A stretch of DNA of 64,000 nucleotides from Mycolicibacterium agri (GCF_002553505.1 NZ_PDCP01000027.1:20361-84360); one strand, 5' to 3'; positions 32,594-42,359 are shown, numbered from the stretch's first letter. Notes: generated by a model from the letters alone, not told the origin. Numbers and translations: made by a program.

Positions 32594-34263
32594 CCACCGC
32601 CGGTCACGTCGACCACGGCAAGTCGACGCTGGTGCAGCGGCTCACCGGCATGTGGCCCGACCGGCTGGCCGAGGAGCAGCGCCGCGGCCTGACGATCGAC
32701 CTCGGGTTCGCCTGGACGGAGATCGACGGGCGGCAGTTCGCGTTCGTCGACGTGCCGGGCCACGAGCGGTTCGTGGCGAACATGCTCGCCGGGGTCGGGC
32801 CGGTGCCCGCCGTGATGTTCGTCGTCGCGGCGACCGAGGGCTGGATGCCGCAGTCCGACGAGCATCTGGCCGCGATCGCGGCGCTCGGCGTGCGCGACGT
32901 GATGGTCGTCATCAGCAAGGACGACCTGGCCGACCCCGCGGCGGCGATCGCTCAGGTGCGCGAGCGGCTGCCCGACGCGCCGATCGTGCGGGGATCCGAT
33001 CTCGACGCGGTGCGGGCCGAATTGGTTGCGCTCGTTGACCGGCTGCCCGCGCCTGACGGCGACGCCGACGTGCGGCTGTGGGTCGACCGCTCATTCACCG
33101 TGCGCGGCGCGGGAACCGTCGTCACCGGCACGCTGGCGGCGGGCACGATCCGCGTCGGCGACGAACTCGAGCACGACGGGCGGCGCGTCACCGTGCGCGG
33201 GCTGCAGTCGTTGGAGCGCGACCGGGACTCGGTGGCCGCGGTGGCCCGCGTGGCGGTGAACCTGCGCGGCATCGACCGCCAGCACATCGGTCGCGGCGAC
33301 ACCGTCCGCACACCCGGCGCGTGGCTGGACACCGCCGAGATCGACGTCGCGCTGCGCAATCCCGGTGAACTGCACCGGCAATTGGTGCTGCACATCGGGT
33401 CGGCCGCGGTGCCCGTGCATGTCCGCCCGCTCGGGCCGGCCGCGGCGCGGTTGCGGCTGACGCGGCCGTTGCCGTTGCGCGTCGGCGACATCGGCTTGCT
33501 GCGCGATCCCGGCGAGCACCGCATCGCGGCGGGCACCGAGGTGCTCGACGTGCGGCCGCCCCCGCTGCGTCGGCGCGGGGCGGCGCGGGAGCGCGCGCAG
33601 GAGTTGGCGACCGGCCGTGCCCGACCGCCGGTGTGCGCGAGGGCAGAAGAGTTGCGCGCCATGGGATTTCCCGTATCGGGGCAGCGTGTCGGCGATTGGG
33701 TCGTCGACCCGAATTGGTGGGCGCGGCGTCGTGAACGGTTGGCCTCGGCGCTCACCGAATGGTCGGCCGCCCACGACATCGCGGCGGGCATGCCGCTGGA
33801 GACGGCGCGGCAGGCGCTTGGCCTGCCCGCCACGGAACTTGTCGTCGAGCTGCTGTCCGGGACCGGACTCGAGGTCGTCGACGGGCGCATCCGGCGGCCG
33901 GGCGCGTCGCTGCCGCCGCGCGTCGACAAGGCGATACAGACGGTGGAGGAGTGGCTGGCGGCCGAACCGTTCCGCGCGCCTGAGGCCGACGAACTCGCCG
34001 AGCTCAAGCTGGGGGCGAAGGAACTCGCGGCGGCGGTCCGCGTCGGGCGGCTGACCCGCATCGCCGACGGGATCGTGCTCGGCCCGAACGCCTGCGAACG
34101 CGCCGCCGAGGTGCTCAGGACGCTGCCGCAGCCCTTCACCGTGGCGGAAGCCAAACGGGCGCTGGACACCACGCGCCGCGTCGCCGTGCCGTTGCTGGAA
34201 GAGCTGGACCGGCGACGCATCACGCGCCGCGCCGACAACGGCACCCGTACGGTGGTTGGATAG
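32581..34263 (+). CDS. selB: Selenocysteine-specific elongation factor SelB
   Basis: 560 aa. The GTPase domain has GHVDHGKST (8-16), the DVPGHERFV switch and SKDD in place of NKxD. EF-Tu-like domains 2 and 3 follow (FTVRGAGTVVTGTLAAGTI, RLTRPLPLRVGDIGLLRDPG), then about 200 residues of C-terminal winged-helix repeats (PFTVAEAKRALDTTRRVAV) that bind the SECIS hairpin. It brings Sec-tRNA to the ribosome at recoded UGA. It overlaps selA by 13 bp and is followed 25 bp later by the selenoprotein gene fdhA. Confidence 0.94.
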   Translation: MHVVATAGHVDHGKSTLVQRLTGMWPDRLAEEQRRGLTIDLGFAWTEIDGRQFAFVDVPGHERFVANMLAGVGPVPAVMFVVAATEGWMPQSDEHLAAIAALGVRDVMVVISKDDLADPAAAIAQVRERLPDAPIVRGSDLDAVRAELVALVDRLPAPDGDADVRLWVDRSFTVRGAGTVVTGTLAAGTIRVGDELEHDGRRVTVRGLQSLERDRDSVAAVARVAVNLRGIDRQHIGRGDTVRTPGAWLDTAEIDVALRNPGELHRQLVLHIGSAAVPVHVRPLGPAAARLRLTRPLPLRVGDIGLLRDPGEHRIAAGTEVLDVRPPPLRRRGAARERAQELATGRARPPVCARAEELRAMGFPVSGQRVGDWVVDPNWWARRRERLASALTEWSAAHDIAAGMPLETARQALGLPATELVVELLSGTGLEVVDGRIRRPGASLPPRVDKAIQTVEEWLAAEPFRAPEADELAELKLGAKELAAAVRVGRLTRIADGIVLGPNACERAAEVLRTLPQPFTVAEAKRALDTTRRVAVPLLEELDRRRITRRADNGTRTVVG

Positions 34264-34288
34264 ACGGCGAACGGGTAGGAGGGACGTC

Positions 34289-37200
34289 GTGGACTTCGAG
34301 AACTTGCTTCGGTCGTGGCCGGTGTACAGGCAACTGACAGGTGATGACAAGTTGGGTCGCGGCAAGGCCGCACAGTCCAAGCGCTCGCTGACGCTGACAC
34401 CGCGCACCGTCGACGCCGACAAGGTCGCCCACTCCGTCTGCCCCTACTGCGCGGTCGGCTGCGCGCAGAAGGTCTACGTCAAAGACGGCAAAGTCACCCA
34501 GATCGAGGGCAACCCCGACAGCCCCATTTCGCGAGGCCGGCTGTGCCCCAAGGGTTCTGCGAGCAAACAGCTCGTGACGGGTCCGCAGCGGCTGACCAAG
34601 GTTCGCTATCGCGCGCCGTATGCGAAGGACTGGCAGGACCTGGACCTCGACACCGCGATGGACATGGTCGCCGACCGCGTGCTCGAGGCCCGCGAAAAGG
34701 GCTGGCAGCAGTTCGACAAGGACCGCAACACGCTGCGTCGCACCATGGGCATCGCGAGCCTGGGTGGTGCGACCCTGGACAACGAAGAGAACTATCTGAT
34801 CAAGAAGCTCTTCACGGCGCTGGGCGCGTTGCAGATCGAGAACCAGGCCCGTATTTGACACAGCGCCACGGTTCCCGGTCTGGGAGCCTCCTTCGGTCGC
34901 GGCGGGGCGACGGATTACCAGCAAGACCTCGCTAATTCGGACTTCATCGTCATCATGGGCTCGAACATGGCCGAGGCCCATCCCGTCGGGTTCCAGTGGG
35001 TGATGGAGGCCAAGGCGCGCGGCGCCCGTGTGGTGCACATCGACCCGCGGTTCACCCGCACCAGCGCGGTCGCCGACCAGCATGTGCCGCTGCGCGCGGG
35101 CAGTGACATTGCGTTCCTCGGCGGGGTGATCAACTACATCCTGTCCAACGAACTCGACTTCCGCGAGTACGTCACCGCATACACCAACGCGTCGTTCCTC
35201 GTCGACGAAAAATTCTGCGACACCGAGGATCTCGGCGGACTGTTCAGCGGCTACCACGACGAAACCGCCGCGTACGACACGTCCACCTGGCAGTACCAAT
35301 CGACCGACGAGCACGAACGCGGCTCCGACGCCAAAGAGCGCGCGACCCCGGACGAATCGGGCTCCGGCGGTCCGCCCGTCGAAGGCGCGCAACGCATTCC
35401 GTCCGACCCGACGCTGCAGCACCCGCGCTGCGTGTACCAGATCCTCAAGCGGCACTACTCCCGCTACACACCGGACATGGTCGAGCGGGTGTGCGGCGTG
35501 CCCGCCGAGCAGTTCCTCCAGATCGCCAAGTGGTGGACCGAGAACTCGGGCCGCGAACGCACGTCGGCGCTGGTGTACAGCGTGGGCTGGACGCAACACT
35601 CGGTGGGCGCGCAGTACATTCGCGCGGGCGCCATCATCCAGTTGCTTCTCGGCAACATCGGTAGGCCCGGCGGCGGTGTCATCGCGTTGCGCGGTCACGC
35701 CAGCATTCAGGGCTCGACGGACGTGCCGACGCTGTTCAACCTGCTGCCCGGCTATCTCGCCATGCCCAAGGCGGGTCAGGAGACGCTGGCCGATTACCTC
35801 GACGACATCGTGAGCCGCAACCAGAAAGGCTTCTGGGGCAACGCCGACGCCTACATGGTGTCGCTGCTCAAGGAGTACTGGGGTGATGCGGCGACGGCCG
35901 AGAACGACTACTGCTTCGACTATCTGCCGCGCATCAACGGCGACCACGGCACCTATCGCACGGTGATGGACATGGTCGACGGCAAGGTGTTCGGCTACTT
36001 CCTGCTCGGGCAGAACCCGGCGGTCGGGTCGGCGCACGGACGGCTGCAGCGCCTCGGCATGGCCAACCTGGACTGGCTGGTGGTGCGCGACCTGGTCGAG
36101 ATCGAGAGCGCGTCGTTCTGGAAGGACAGCCCCGAGGTCGAGACCGGCGAGATCAATCCGGAGACCTGCCGCACCGAGGTGTTCCTGTTCCCGGCCGCGT
36201 CGCATGTCGAGAAGGAGGGCACGTTCACGCAGACCCAGCGCATGCTGCAGTGGCGGGAGAAGGCCGTCGAACCGCCCGGCGACGCGCGATCGGAGCTGTG
36301 GTTCTTCTATCATCTCGGCCGGATCCTGCGCGAAAAGCTCGCGGGCTCAACCGATGAGCGCGACCGACCGCTGCTCGACCTGTGGTGGGACTACGAGGTG
36401 GACGGCGACGAGCCGTCGGCTGAAGACGTGCTGCGGCGCATCAGCGGCGTCGACCTGACGACGGGCCGCGCGGTCGACAACTACATGTCGCTGAAGGCCG
36501 ACGGGTCGACGTTGTGCGGCTGCTGGATCTACAGCGGGGTGTACGCCGACGAGGTCAACCAGGCCGCGCGCCGCAAGGCTTATGACGGGCCGAAGTCTCA
36601 CGCCTCCGCCGATGCGGAATGGGGCTGGACCTGGCCGATGAACCGGCGGGTGCTCTACAACCGCGCGTCGGCCGACCCGCAGGGCAGGCCGTGGAGCGAG
36701 CGTAAGAAGCTGGTCTGGTGGGACGCCGACAAGGGCGAGTGGACCGGATACGACGTGCCGGACTTCGAGAAGAACAAACCACCGGACTACCGCCCGCCAG
36801 AGGACGCGGTCGGTGTGGCGGCGCTGCGCGGCGACGACCCGTTCGTCATGCAGGCCGACGGCAAGGGCTGGCTGTTCGCGCCCAACGGTGTGCTCGACGG
36901 GCCGATGCCGACGCACTACGAGCCGCACGAGTCGCCGTTCGCCAACTCGCTGTATGCCCAGCAGGGCAATCCGGCGCGCAAAGTCTATGGGCGAGACGAC
37001 AATCCGTCGAACCCGTCGCCGCCCGAGCAGCACGGCGAGGTGTTCCCGTATGTGCTGAGCACCGCGCGGTTGACCGAGCATCACACCGCGGGCGGCATGA
37101 GCAGGCAGCTGCCGTACCTCTCCGAACTGCAGCCCGGGCTGTTCGTGGAGGTGTCGCCTGCGCTGGCGCGCGAGCGCGGGCTGACGCACATGGGGTGGGC

Positions 37201-37570
37201 GCACATCATCACCAGCCGCACCGCTGTCGACGCGCGGGTGTTCGTCACCGACCGGATGCGTCCGCTGCGCGTCGAAGACCATGTCGTACACCAGATTTGG
37301 ATGCCGTACCACTGGGGTAACAAGGGTCTCGTCGAGGGTGATGTGGTCAACGACCTGTTCGGCGTGGTGGCCGACCCGAATGTGTTCATCCAGGAGAGCA
37401 AGGTTGCGACGTGTGACATCCAGCCGGGGCAACGGCCGCGCGGGCCCGAGTTGCTGGCCTACATCGGCGGCTATCGCGACCGTGCGGGCATCACCCGCGA
37501 GACCGGCACCACGCTCGTCACCACCGAGCTCTCGACGCAGCACAGCGAGCCGGAAGAGGAACGACCATGA
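34289..37570 (+). CDS. fdhA: Formate dehydrogenase catalytic subunit, selenoprotein (UGA-encoded Sec190)
   Basis: 1093-residue molybdenum/tungsten bis-MGD enzyme oxidising formate to CO2. N-terminal [4Fe-4S] ligands: CPYCAVGCAQ with Cys51, 54, 58 and Cys86 in GRLCPKG. An in-frame TGA at 34856-34858 lies in ENQARI-U-HSATVPGLG, exactly where FDH-N/O-type enzymes carry catalytic Sec followed by His; the frame continues with FGRGGATDYQQDLANSD and MGSNMAEAHPVGF and stays open to 37570. A SECIS hairpin follows the UGA. There is no twin-arginine signal, unlike E. coli FdnG/FdoG, so the subunit should stay cytoplasmic. GTG 34289 has AGGAGGG at 34277-34283. It overlaps fdhB by 4 bp. Naive gene callers would split it at 34858. 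Confidence 0.95.
34856..34888 (+). promoter_or_regulatory. Recoded UGA codon and bacterial SECIS hairpin
   Basis: UGA at 34856-34858. After 11 nt, GGUUCCC (34870-34876) pairs with GGGAGCC (34882-34888) over 7 bp with one G-U pair, closing the loop GGUCU. E. coli fdhF has the same 11-nt spacing, a helix starting GGU and a GGUCU loop bound by SelB. This sequence is inside fdhA and adjacent to selB. Confidence 0.9.
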
Positions 37571-38460
37571 GCCAGAACAGCTTCTACGGCCCACTGGACG
37601 ATGTCGCCGCCGACGCCGGATACGACTCGCAGCATCCGCCGCGGGTCGGGTTCTTCACCGACACGTCGGTGTGTATCGGCTGCAAGGCCTGCGAGGTGGC
37701 GTGCAAGGAGTGGAACAACGTTCCCGACGACGGGTTCAACCTGCTCGGGATGTCGTTCGACAACACGGGCATGCTGGGGGCAAACTCGTGGCGGCACGTG
37801 GCGTTCATCGAGCAGCCCGCGCGCGAGCCGGTCGACCTGGGCATGCCGTCGCGCGAGCGGCCCGGTGACGCGACGGGCGCCGAGACCCGACAGGACTTCC
37901 GCTGGCTGATGAGTTCGGATGTGTGCAAGCACTGCACGCACGCGGGCTGCTTGGATGTCTGCCCGACGGGCGCGCTGTTCCGCACCGAGTTCGGCACAGT
38001 CGTTGTGCAGCAGGACATCTGCAACGGATGCGGCTACTGCGTGTCGGGTTGTCCGTACGGCGTGATCGAACGCAGGGAGGGCGACGGCCGCGCGTGGAAG
38101 TGCACGCTGTGCTACGACCGGCTGCACGACGGGCTGGAGCCGGCGTGCGCGAAGGCGTGCCCGACGGACTCCATCCAGTTCGGTGACTTGGACGAGTTGC
38201 GTGAACGCGCCGCGCGGCGGGTGACCGAACTGCACGAGCGGGGTGTCACCGAGGCGCGGCTGTACGGCCACGACCCGAACGACGGCGTCGGCGGCGACGG
38301 CGCGTTCTTCCTACTGCTCGACGAGCCGGAAGTGTATGGCCTGCCGCCGGATCCGGTGGTGCCGACGCGCGACGCCGGACGGATGTGGCGATTCGCGGGG
38401 ATGGCGGCGTCGGCGATGGTGGGGATGGCAGTGACGGCATTCGTGGGGCGGGGCCGATGA
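37567..38460 (+). CDS. fdhB: Formate dehydrogenase iron-sulfur subunit FdhB
   Basis: 297 aa. Four ferredoxin-type cysteine groups: CIGCKACEVACKEW, CKHCTHAGCLDVCPTGAL, CNGCGYCVSGCPYG and CTLCYDR...CAKACPTDSI, so four [4Fe-4S] clusters as in FdnH/FdoH. A C-terminal hydrophobic helix (FAGMAASAMVGMAVTAFVG) anchors it in the membrane. It carries electrons from FdhA to the NrfD-like membrane subunit. ATG 37567 overlaps the fdhA stop by 4 bp (ATGA). Confidence 0.93.
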   Translation: MSQNSFYGPLDDVAADAGYDSQHPPRVGFFTDTSVCIGCKACEVACKEWNNVPDDGFNLLGMSFDNTGMLGANSWRHVAFIEQPAREPVDLGMPSRERPGDATGAETRQDFRWLMSSDVCKHCTHAGCLDVCPTGALFRTEFGTVVVQQDICNGCGYCVSGCPYGVIERREGDGRAWKCTLCYDRLHDGLEPACAKACPTDSIQFGDLDELRERAARRVTELHERGVTEARLYGHDPNDGVGGDGAFFLLLDEPEVYGLPPDPVVPTRDAGRMWRFAGMAASAMVGMAVTAFVGRGR

Positions 38461-38488
38461 GCGCTTGCGCGAAGAGGAGACGGCACCG

Positions 38489-39478
38489 ATGAAGGAAGAT
38501 TTGGCGGTTCCGCGCGCGGAGTTCCGGTCGTACTACGGGCAGCCGATTCTCAAGACGCCGGTGTGGAACTGGATGATCGCGGCCTATCTGTTCTGCGGCG
38601 GGCTGTCGGCGGGCTCGGCGATGCTCGGCGCGGGCGCGGACCTGACCGGACGGCCGGGGCTGCGGAAGGTCAGCCGAATCGGTTCGCTGGTCAGCGTTTT
38701 GGCGAGCCTGTTTTTCCTCATCGCCGATCTTGGTCGGCCGGAACGCTTCCATCACATGCTGCGGGTGGCCAAGCCGAGCTCGCCGATGAGCATGGGCACC
38801 TGGATCCTGTCGGCGTACGGCCCCGGCGCGGGCCTGGCCGCCGTAGCGGAGCTGATGCCGAAGTGGCTGCGGCGGACGTGGATTGGTCGGCTGGTGGGTC
38901 GGCTGGCGCGACCTGCGGGGTTATGGGCCGCGAGCACCGCGCCGGGGGTCGCGTCTTACACGGCAGTCCTGTTGTCGCAGACGGCGGTTCCGGCCTGGCG
39001 GGAGGCGCACCCGTATCTGCCATTTGTGTTCACCGGTTCGGCGGCGGCCAGCGGCGGCGGGCTGGGCATGCTGCTGGCGCCGCTCGGCGAGACCGGTCCG
39101 GCGCGGCGGATGGCGGTGACGGGTGCGGCGCTCGAGGTCGCCGCGTCGCGCACGCTCGAGCAGCGCATCGGGTTGACCGCGGAGGCGTACACGACCGGCA
39201 GGCCGCACCGGCTGCGGCAGTGGGCGGAGATCCTGACGGTGGGCGGCGCGGTCGGCGCGGTGGTCGGCGGCCGCAGCCGCGCGGTGACGGCGGCGTCGGG
39301 CCTGGCGCTGCTGGCCGGTAGCGCGCTGCAGCGCTTCGGCGTGTTCGAGGCCGGTGTGGCATCGACGCGCGATCCGAAGTATGTGGTTGTGCCGCAACGG
39401 GAACGGCTGCAAGCGGGCCGGCCTGCCCGCGGCGACGACCGCGATTCCGGCCGTGTGACCGCCCGCCACCGCCGGTAG
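38489..39478 (+). CDS. NrfD/PsrC-like membrane subunit of formate dehydrogenase
   Basis: 329 aa with about 8 membrane segments (WNWMIAAYLFCGGLSAGSAM, IGSLVSVLASLFFLIADLG, MSMGTWILSAYGPGAG and others). The NrfD/PsrC signature FxGGLSAG near residue 32 and DLGRPERFHHM is present. It should hand electrons to menaquinone, replacing the cytochrome b subunit of E. coli FDH-N. ATG 38489 follows GAGGAGA; a TTG at 38465 is in frame but weaker. It is the last gene of the selA-selB-fdhA-fdhB operon and converges with the ABC binding protein. Confidence 0.88.
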   Translation: MKEDLAVPRAEFRSYYGQPILKTPVWNWMIAAYLFCGGLSAGSAMLGAGADLTGRPGLRKVSRIGSLVSVLASLFFLIADLGRPERFHHMLRVAKPSSPMSMGTWILSAYGPGAGLAAVAELMPKWLRRTWIGRLVGRLARPAGLWAASTAPGVASYTAVLLSQTAVPAWREAHPYLPFVFTGSAAASGGGLGMLLAPLGETGPARRMAVTGAALEVAASRTLEQRIGLTAEAYTTGRPHRLRQWAEILTVGGAVGAVVGGRSRAVTAASGLALLAGSALQRFGVFEAGVASTRDPKYVVVPQRERLQAGRPARGDDRDSGRVTARHRR

Positions 39479-39513
39479 GTCTGAGCGCCACCCACCCCCA
39501 CTCAGCGCCCGAA

Positions 39514-39563
39514 TTGTGCATATGGCGACGCTTTCCTGCGAAATACCGTCGCCAGATGCACAA
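39514..39563. terminator. 50-bp palindrome between convergent genes
   Basis: TTGTGCATATGGCGACG (39514-39530) pairs with CGTCGCCAGATGCACAA (39547-39563) over 17 bp with one mismatch. It sits about 35 bp past the NrfD stop and 13 bp from the binding-protein stop on the other strand. CTCAGCGCCCG just before it (39501-39511) also occurs inside the selC-selA palindrome. Confidence 0.6.
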
Positions 39564-39575
39564 ATCAGCAGTGAA

Positions 39576-40859
39576 TTAGGTCAGCGGCGGCAACGGGTAG
39601 ATGATCTTCGCCTCGGCCGCATCCGGCGGCGCAATCGCCTTGACCTGACCGCCCTGAATCTGCACCAGCATCGGGTCCAGCGCGGTGTTGTTGTGGAAGT
39701 GGTCGCCGTCGGTCGCGAACTTGATCGGCCCGTAGAAGGACTGCAGATCGGTCTGCGCGATCAACTCGTTCAGCTTGCCCCGCGACTCCTCCGACAGCGA
39801 CGGCGGCTCACCCAGCTTCTCCACCGCGGCCTGCAGCACCTGCCCGGCCGCGCTGCACCCGGCGGCGGTGTAGTCCGGCGCCGTACCGTACTTGTCCTCG
39901 AACGCCTTGGCGTAGTCGGCGGCCGAACCGAACAGGTCGTCGCTGAACGCGGCCGTCGGCAGCCACACCGAAATCCCCAGCACGCCGTCGGCCTGCCGCC
40001 CCAACGCCTGCGCGAACGACGCGTCGGTGATGCCGTAGTGCTCGATGATCGCCTTCGGCGTGTATCCCGTTGCGGCCATGGCCTTCACGAAGTCGACCAG
40101 CAGCACGTCGTGTCCACCCACGGCGACGATGTCGGGCCGCTGCGCCGCGACCGCACCCGCCACCGGCGCCAGGTCGGCATTCGTCGGGAACAACCCGTAG
40201 TGCACCAGGTTCAAGCCCGCGTCCTGCACACCCTGCCGGAAGCCCTCCGCGGTGTTGTCCGAGAACGGCTCGTTCGCGCCGACGACCGCGGCCGAGACCG
40301 GCTTCGGATTGGCGACCTCCACAATCGACTGAATCGACCGGGCCGCTGTGGTATCGACCGCAGGGATGACACCAAAGGTGAACTCCGGCTTGCTCTTCCA
40401 GATGTTCGGCGACTCCGCCGAGCCGGCGATGCACGGCACCCGATACTTCGTGCAGATCGGGTCCATCGCGATCTGCACACCGCTGGTGTAGGCGCCGAAG
40501 ATGGCGTTCACGCCCTCCTCGGTGACCAGCCGCGACGTGGCGTCGGCGCCGGTAGCGGGATCGCTCTTGCAGTCCTGCACGATCAGCTCGACGTTGTACT
40601 TCTGGTCGCCGATCGACAAGCCGCCCTTGTCGTTCACGGTGTCGGCCCACAGCTGGTATCCGCGTTGCGCGATCTGCCCGCCGGTCGCGGATTCGCCGGA
40701 CAACTCGAGCACGGCGCCGACCTTGAAGGTGTCGGTCGCGCCGCCGCCTCCTCCGCCACCGCCGCCGCATGCCGCGAGCAGGCTCGGAGCGGCCATGGCG
40801 CCGCCCATCACCAGCCCGGCCCGGGTGAGGAACACTCGGCGATTGATGTTGCTGGACAT
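39576..40859 (-). CDS. Branched-chain amino acid-type ABC substrate-binding lipoprotein
   Basis: 427 aa. Tat-like NRRVFLTRAGLVMGG and lipobox SLLAAC with a nine-glycine linker mark an exported lipoprotein. The mature part is a LivJ/AmiC-type periplasmic binding fold (FKVGAVLELSGESATGGQ, GVNAIFGAYTSGVQIAMDP, RPDIVAVGGHDVLLVDFVKAM). The ligand could be a branched amino acid, amide or urea; the sequence does not decide. It is the last gene of the operon, 52 bp after livF, with a small AGCCC/GGGCT hairpin (40875-40892) in the gap that may adjust its expression. ATG 40859 follows GAGGAGT. Confidence 0.9.
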   Translation of the reverse strand: MSSNINRRVFLTRAGLVMGGAMAAPSLLAACGGGGGGGGGATDTFKVGAVLELSGESATGGQIAQRGYQLWADTVNDKGGLSIGDQKYNVELIVQDCKSDPATGADATSRLVTEEGVNAIFGAYTSGVQIAMDPICTKYRVPCIAGSAESPNIWKSKPEFTFGVIPAVDTTAARSIQSIVEVANPKPVSAAVVGANEPFSDNTAEGFRQGVQDAGLNLVHYGLFPTNADLAPVAGAVAAQRPDIVAVGGHDVLLVDFVKAMAATGYTPKAIIEHYGITDASFAQALGRQADGVLGISVWLPTAAFSDDLFGSAADYAKAFEDKYGTAPDYTAAGCSAAGQVLQAAVEKLGEPPSLSEESRGKLNELIAQTDLQSFYGPIKFATDGDHFHNNTALDPMLVQIQGGQVKAIAPPDAAEAKIIYPLPPLT

Positions 40860-40911
40860 GGTTACTCCTCTCGGGTAGCCCCTGCGGGCTGCGGGCCGAA
40901 ATGGTGCATCG

Positions 40912-41649
40912 TCACCGACCGCCTAGGTAGAGATGGATGAGTTCGCGGTCGTCTTCGACGTCTGCGGGTGTGCCCTCGAAGCGGTTGCGCCCCGACACCA
41001 GCACATACATGCGGTCGGCCACCCGCAACGCCTCGCGGATGTTCTGCTCGATCATGATCACGCCGACGCCGCGCTTGGCCAGTTCGGCCGCGCGCACCAG
41101 CACATCGCCGACGAGCTTGGGGGACAGGCCCGCCGACGGCTCATCGAACAGCAGGAACCGCGGTCGCAGGATCAAAGCGCGGGCGATCGACAGGATCATC
41201 TGCTCGCCGCCGGAAAGCGCCCCGGCCGCAACGTCATACCGCTCACGCAGCCGCGGGAATTCCTCCAGCAACTCGGCGATTCGCGCGTCGCGCTGCTTCC
41301 GCGACCGAATCGTGTAGGCGCCGATCCGCAAGTTGTCGCGCACCGACAGCGCCGGGAACACGCCTCCGCCCTGCGGCATCATGGCGATGCCGCGCCCGAG
41401 TGTCTTGTGCGACGGCAGATGGGTCAGATCGTCGTCGTCGAGCATGACCTTGCCCGCCCACGGGTCGATGACGCCGGCCATCGCCTTCAGCAGCGTGCTC
41501 TTGCCGCAGCCGTTCGGCCCGAATATGCATGTGACGTCGCCGGTGCGGGCCGTCAACGACACCTGGTGCAGGATCTGCACGCTGCCGTACCCCGCGTCCA
41601 GGTTCTCGACCCTGATGACGCTGGCGCGTGAGTCGCTGGCGTCGCTCAC
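40912..41649 (-). CDS. livF: ABC transporter ATPase LivF
   Basis: 245 aa. Walker A GPNGCGKST, Q-loop MMPQGGGVF, signature GALSGGEQMILSIARAL, Walker B FLLFDEPSAGLSP, and a switch His replaced by Gln in IMIEQN, as is common in LivF. Typical LivF length and order (after livG). ATG 41649 overlaps the livG stop by 4 bp. It powers the importer together with LivG. Confidence 0.9.
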   Translation of the reverse strand: MSDASDSRASVIRVENLDAGYGSVQILHQVSLTARTGDVTCIFGPNGCGKSTLLKAMAGVIDPWAGKVMLDDDDLTHLPSHKTLGRGIAMMPQGGGVFPALSVRDNLRIGAYTIRSRKQRDARIAELLEEFPRLRERYDVAAGALSGGEQMILSIARALILRPRFLLFDEPSAGLSPKLVGDVLVRAAELAKRGVGVIMIEQNIREALRVADRMYVLVSGRNRFEGTPADVEDDRELIHLYLGGR

Positions 41650-42359
41650 TCGGCCGTCACCCCCAGGTACGCCTCCATCACATGCGGGTCGTGCGAAATT
41701 TCCTCAAAGCTGCCCTGCGCCACGATCTTTCCGGCGTCCATCACGATAATGCGGTCGCAGATGTCCTGCGCAAGCTCCATGTCGTGCTCGATCACCAGAA
41801 ACGTCGTGCCGTCATCGCGCAGCCCGCGGATGGCTTCCAGCATGATCTGGCGCAGCCGCGGGTGCACGCCTGCCGCCACCTCGTCGAGCAATGCGATCTT
41901 CGGGCTCTGCATCAGCACCCGACCCATTTCCAGCAGCCGCTGCTGCCCGCCGGAGAGGCTGCTGGCGAGGTCGTCGGCGACGCGGGTCAGCTCGAGGCGC
42001 TCCAGCACCGCATCGGCCCGCGCCGTGGCGTTGTCCCAGTCGAACTGCACGGCAGCGGTCCAAAGGTTCTCCCGCACAGTCATGTTCACGAACAGCGCCG
42101 GGATCTGGAAGGTGCGGCTGAGACCCGCGCGCGCAATCTTGTATGGGGCCAGGCGGGTGATGTCGCGGTCGAACAGCGTGATGCTGCCCTTGTCCGGCTT
42201 CAGCGCACCGGTGAGCAGGTTGAACAGCGTGCTCTTGCCGCTGCCGTTCGGCCCGATGATGCCGACGATCTCGGCCTTGTCGACCGAGAAGCTGACACCG
42301 TCGACCGCGCGGATGCCGCCGAACGAGCGGTACAGGTTGTCGACCGCCAGCACCGTCAC
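41646..42359 (-). CDS. livG: ABC transporter ATPase LivG
   Basis: 237 aa. Walker A GPNGSGKST, signature SSLSGGQQRLLEMGRVL, Walker B IALLDEVAAGVHP, switch His in VIEHDMEL. Walker B is followed by VAAG instead of the usual PAAG/PxxGL, a small variation. The start is GTG or ATG at 42359 and overlaps livM by 4 bp. Confidence 0.9.
   Translation of the reverse strand: MTVLAVDNLYRSFGGIRAVDGVSFSVDKAEIVGIIGPNGSGKSTLFNLLTGALKPDKGSITLFDRDITRLAPYKIARAGLSRTFQIPALFVNMTVRENLWTAAVQFDWDNATARADAVLERLELTRVADDLASSLSGGQQRLLEMGRVLMQSPKIALLDEVAAGVHPRLRQIMLEAIRGLRDDGTTFLVIEHDMELAQDICDRIIVMDAGKIVAQGSFEEISHDPHVMEAYLGVTAE

Noticed and set aside
34256..34858. fdhA front part as a separate 200-aa protein or a pseudogene ended by a stop
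   Set aside because: The TGA sits at the known catalytic Sec position, the frame continues without any shift, a SECIS hairpin follows and all sel genes are adjacent.
40742..40770. CCGCCGCCTCC-rich tract as a regulatory repeat
   Set aside because: It encodes the poly-Gly linker after the lipobox Cys of the binding protein.
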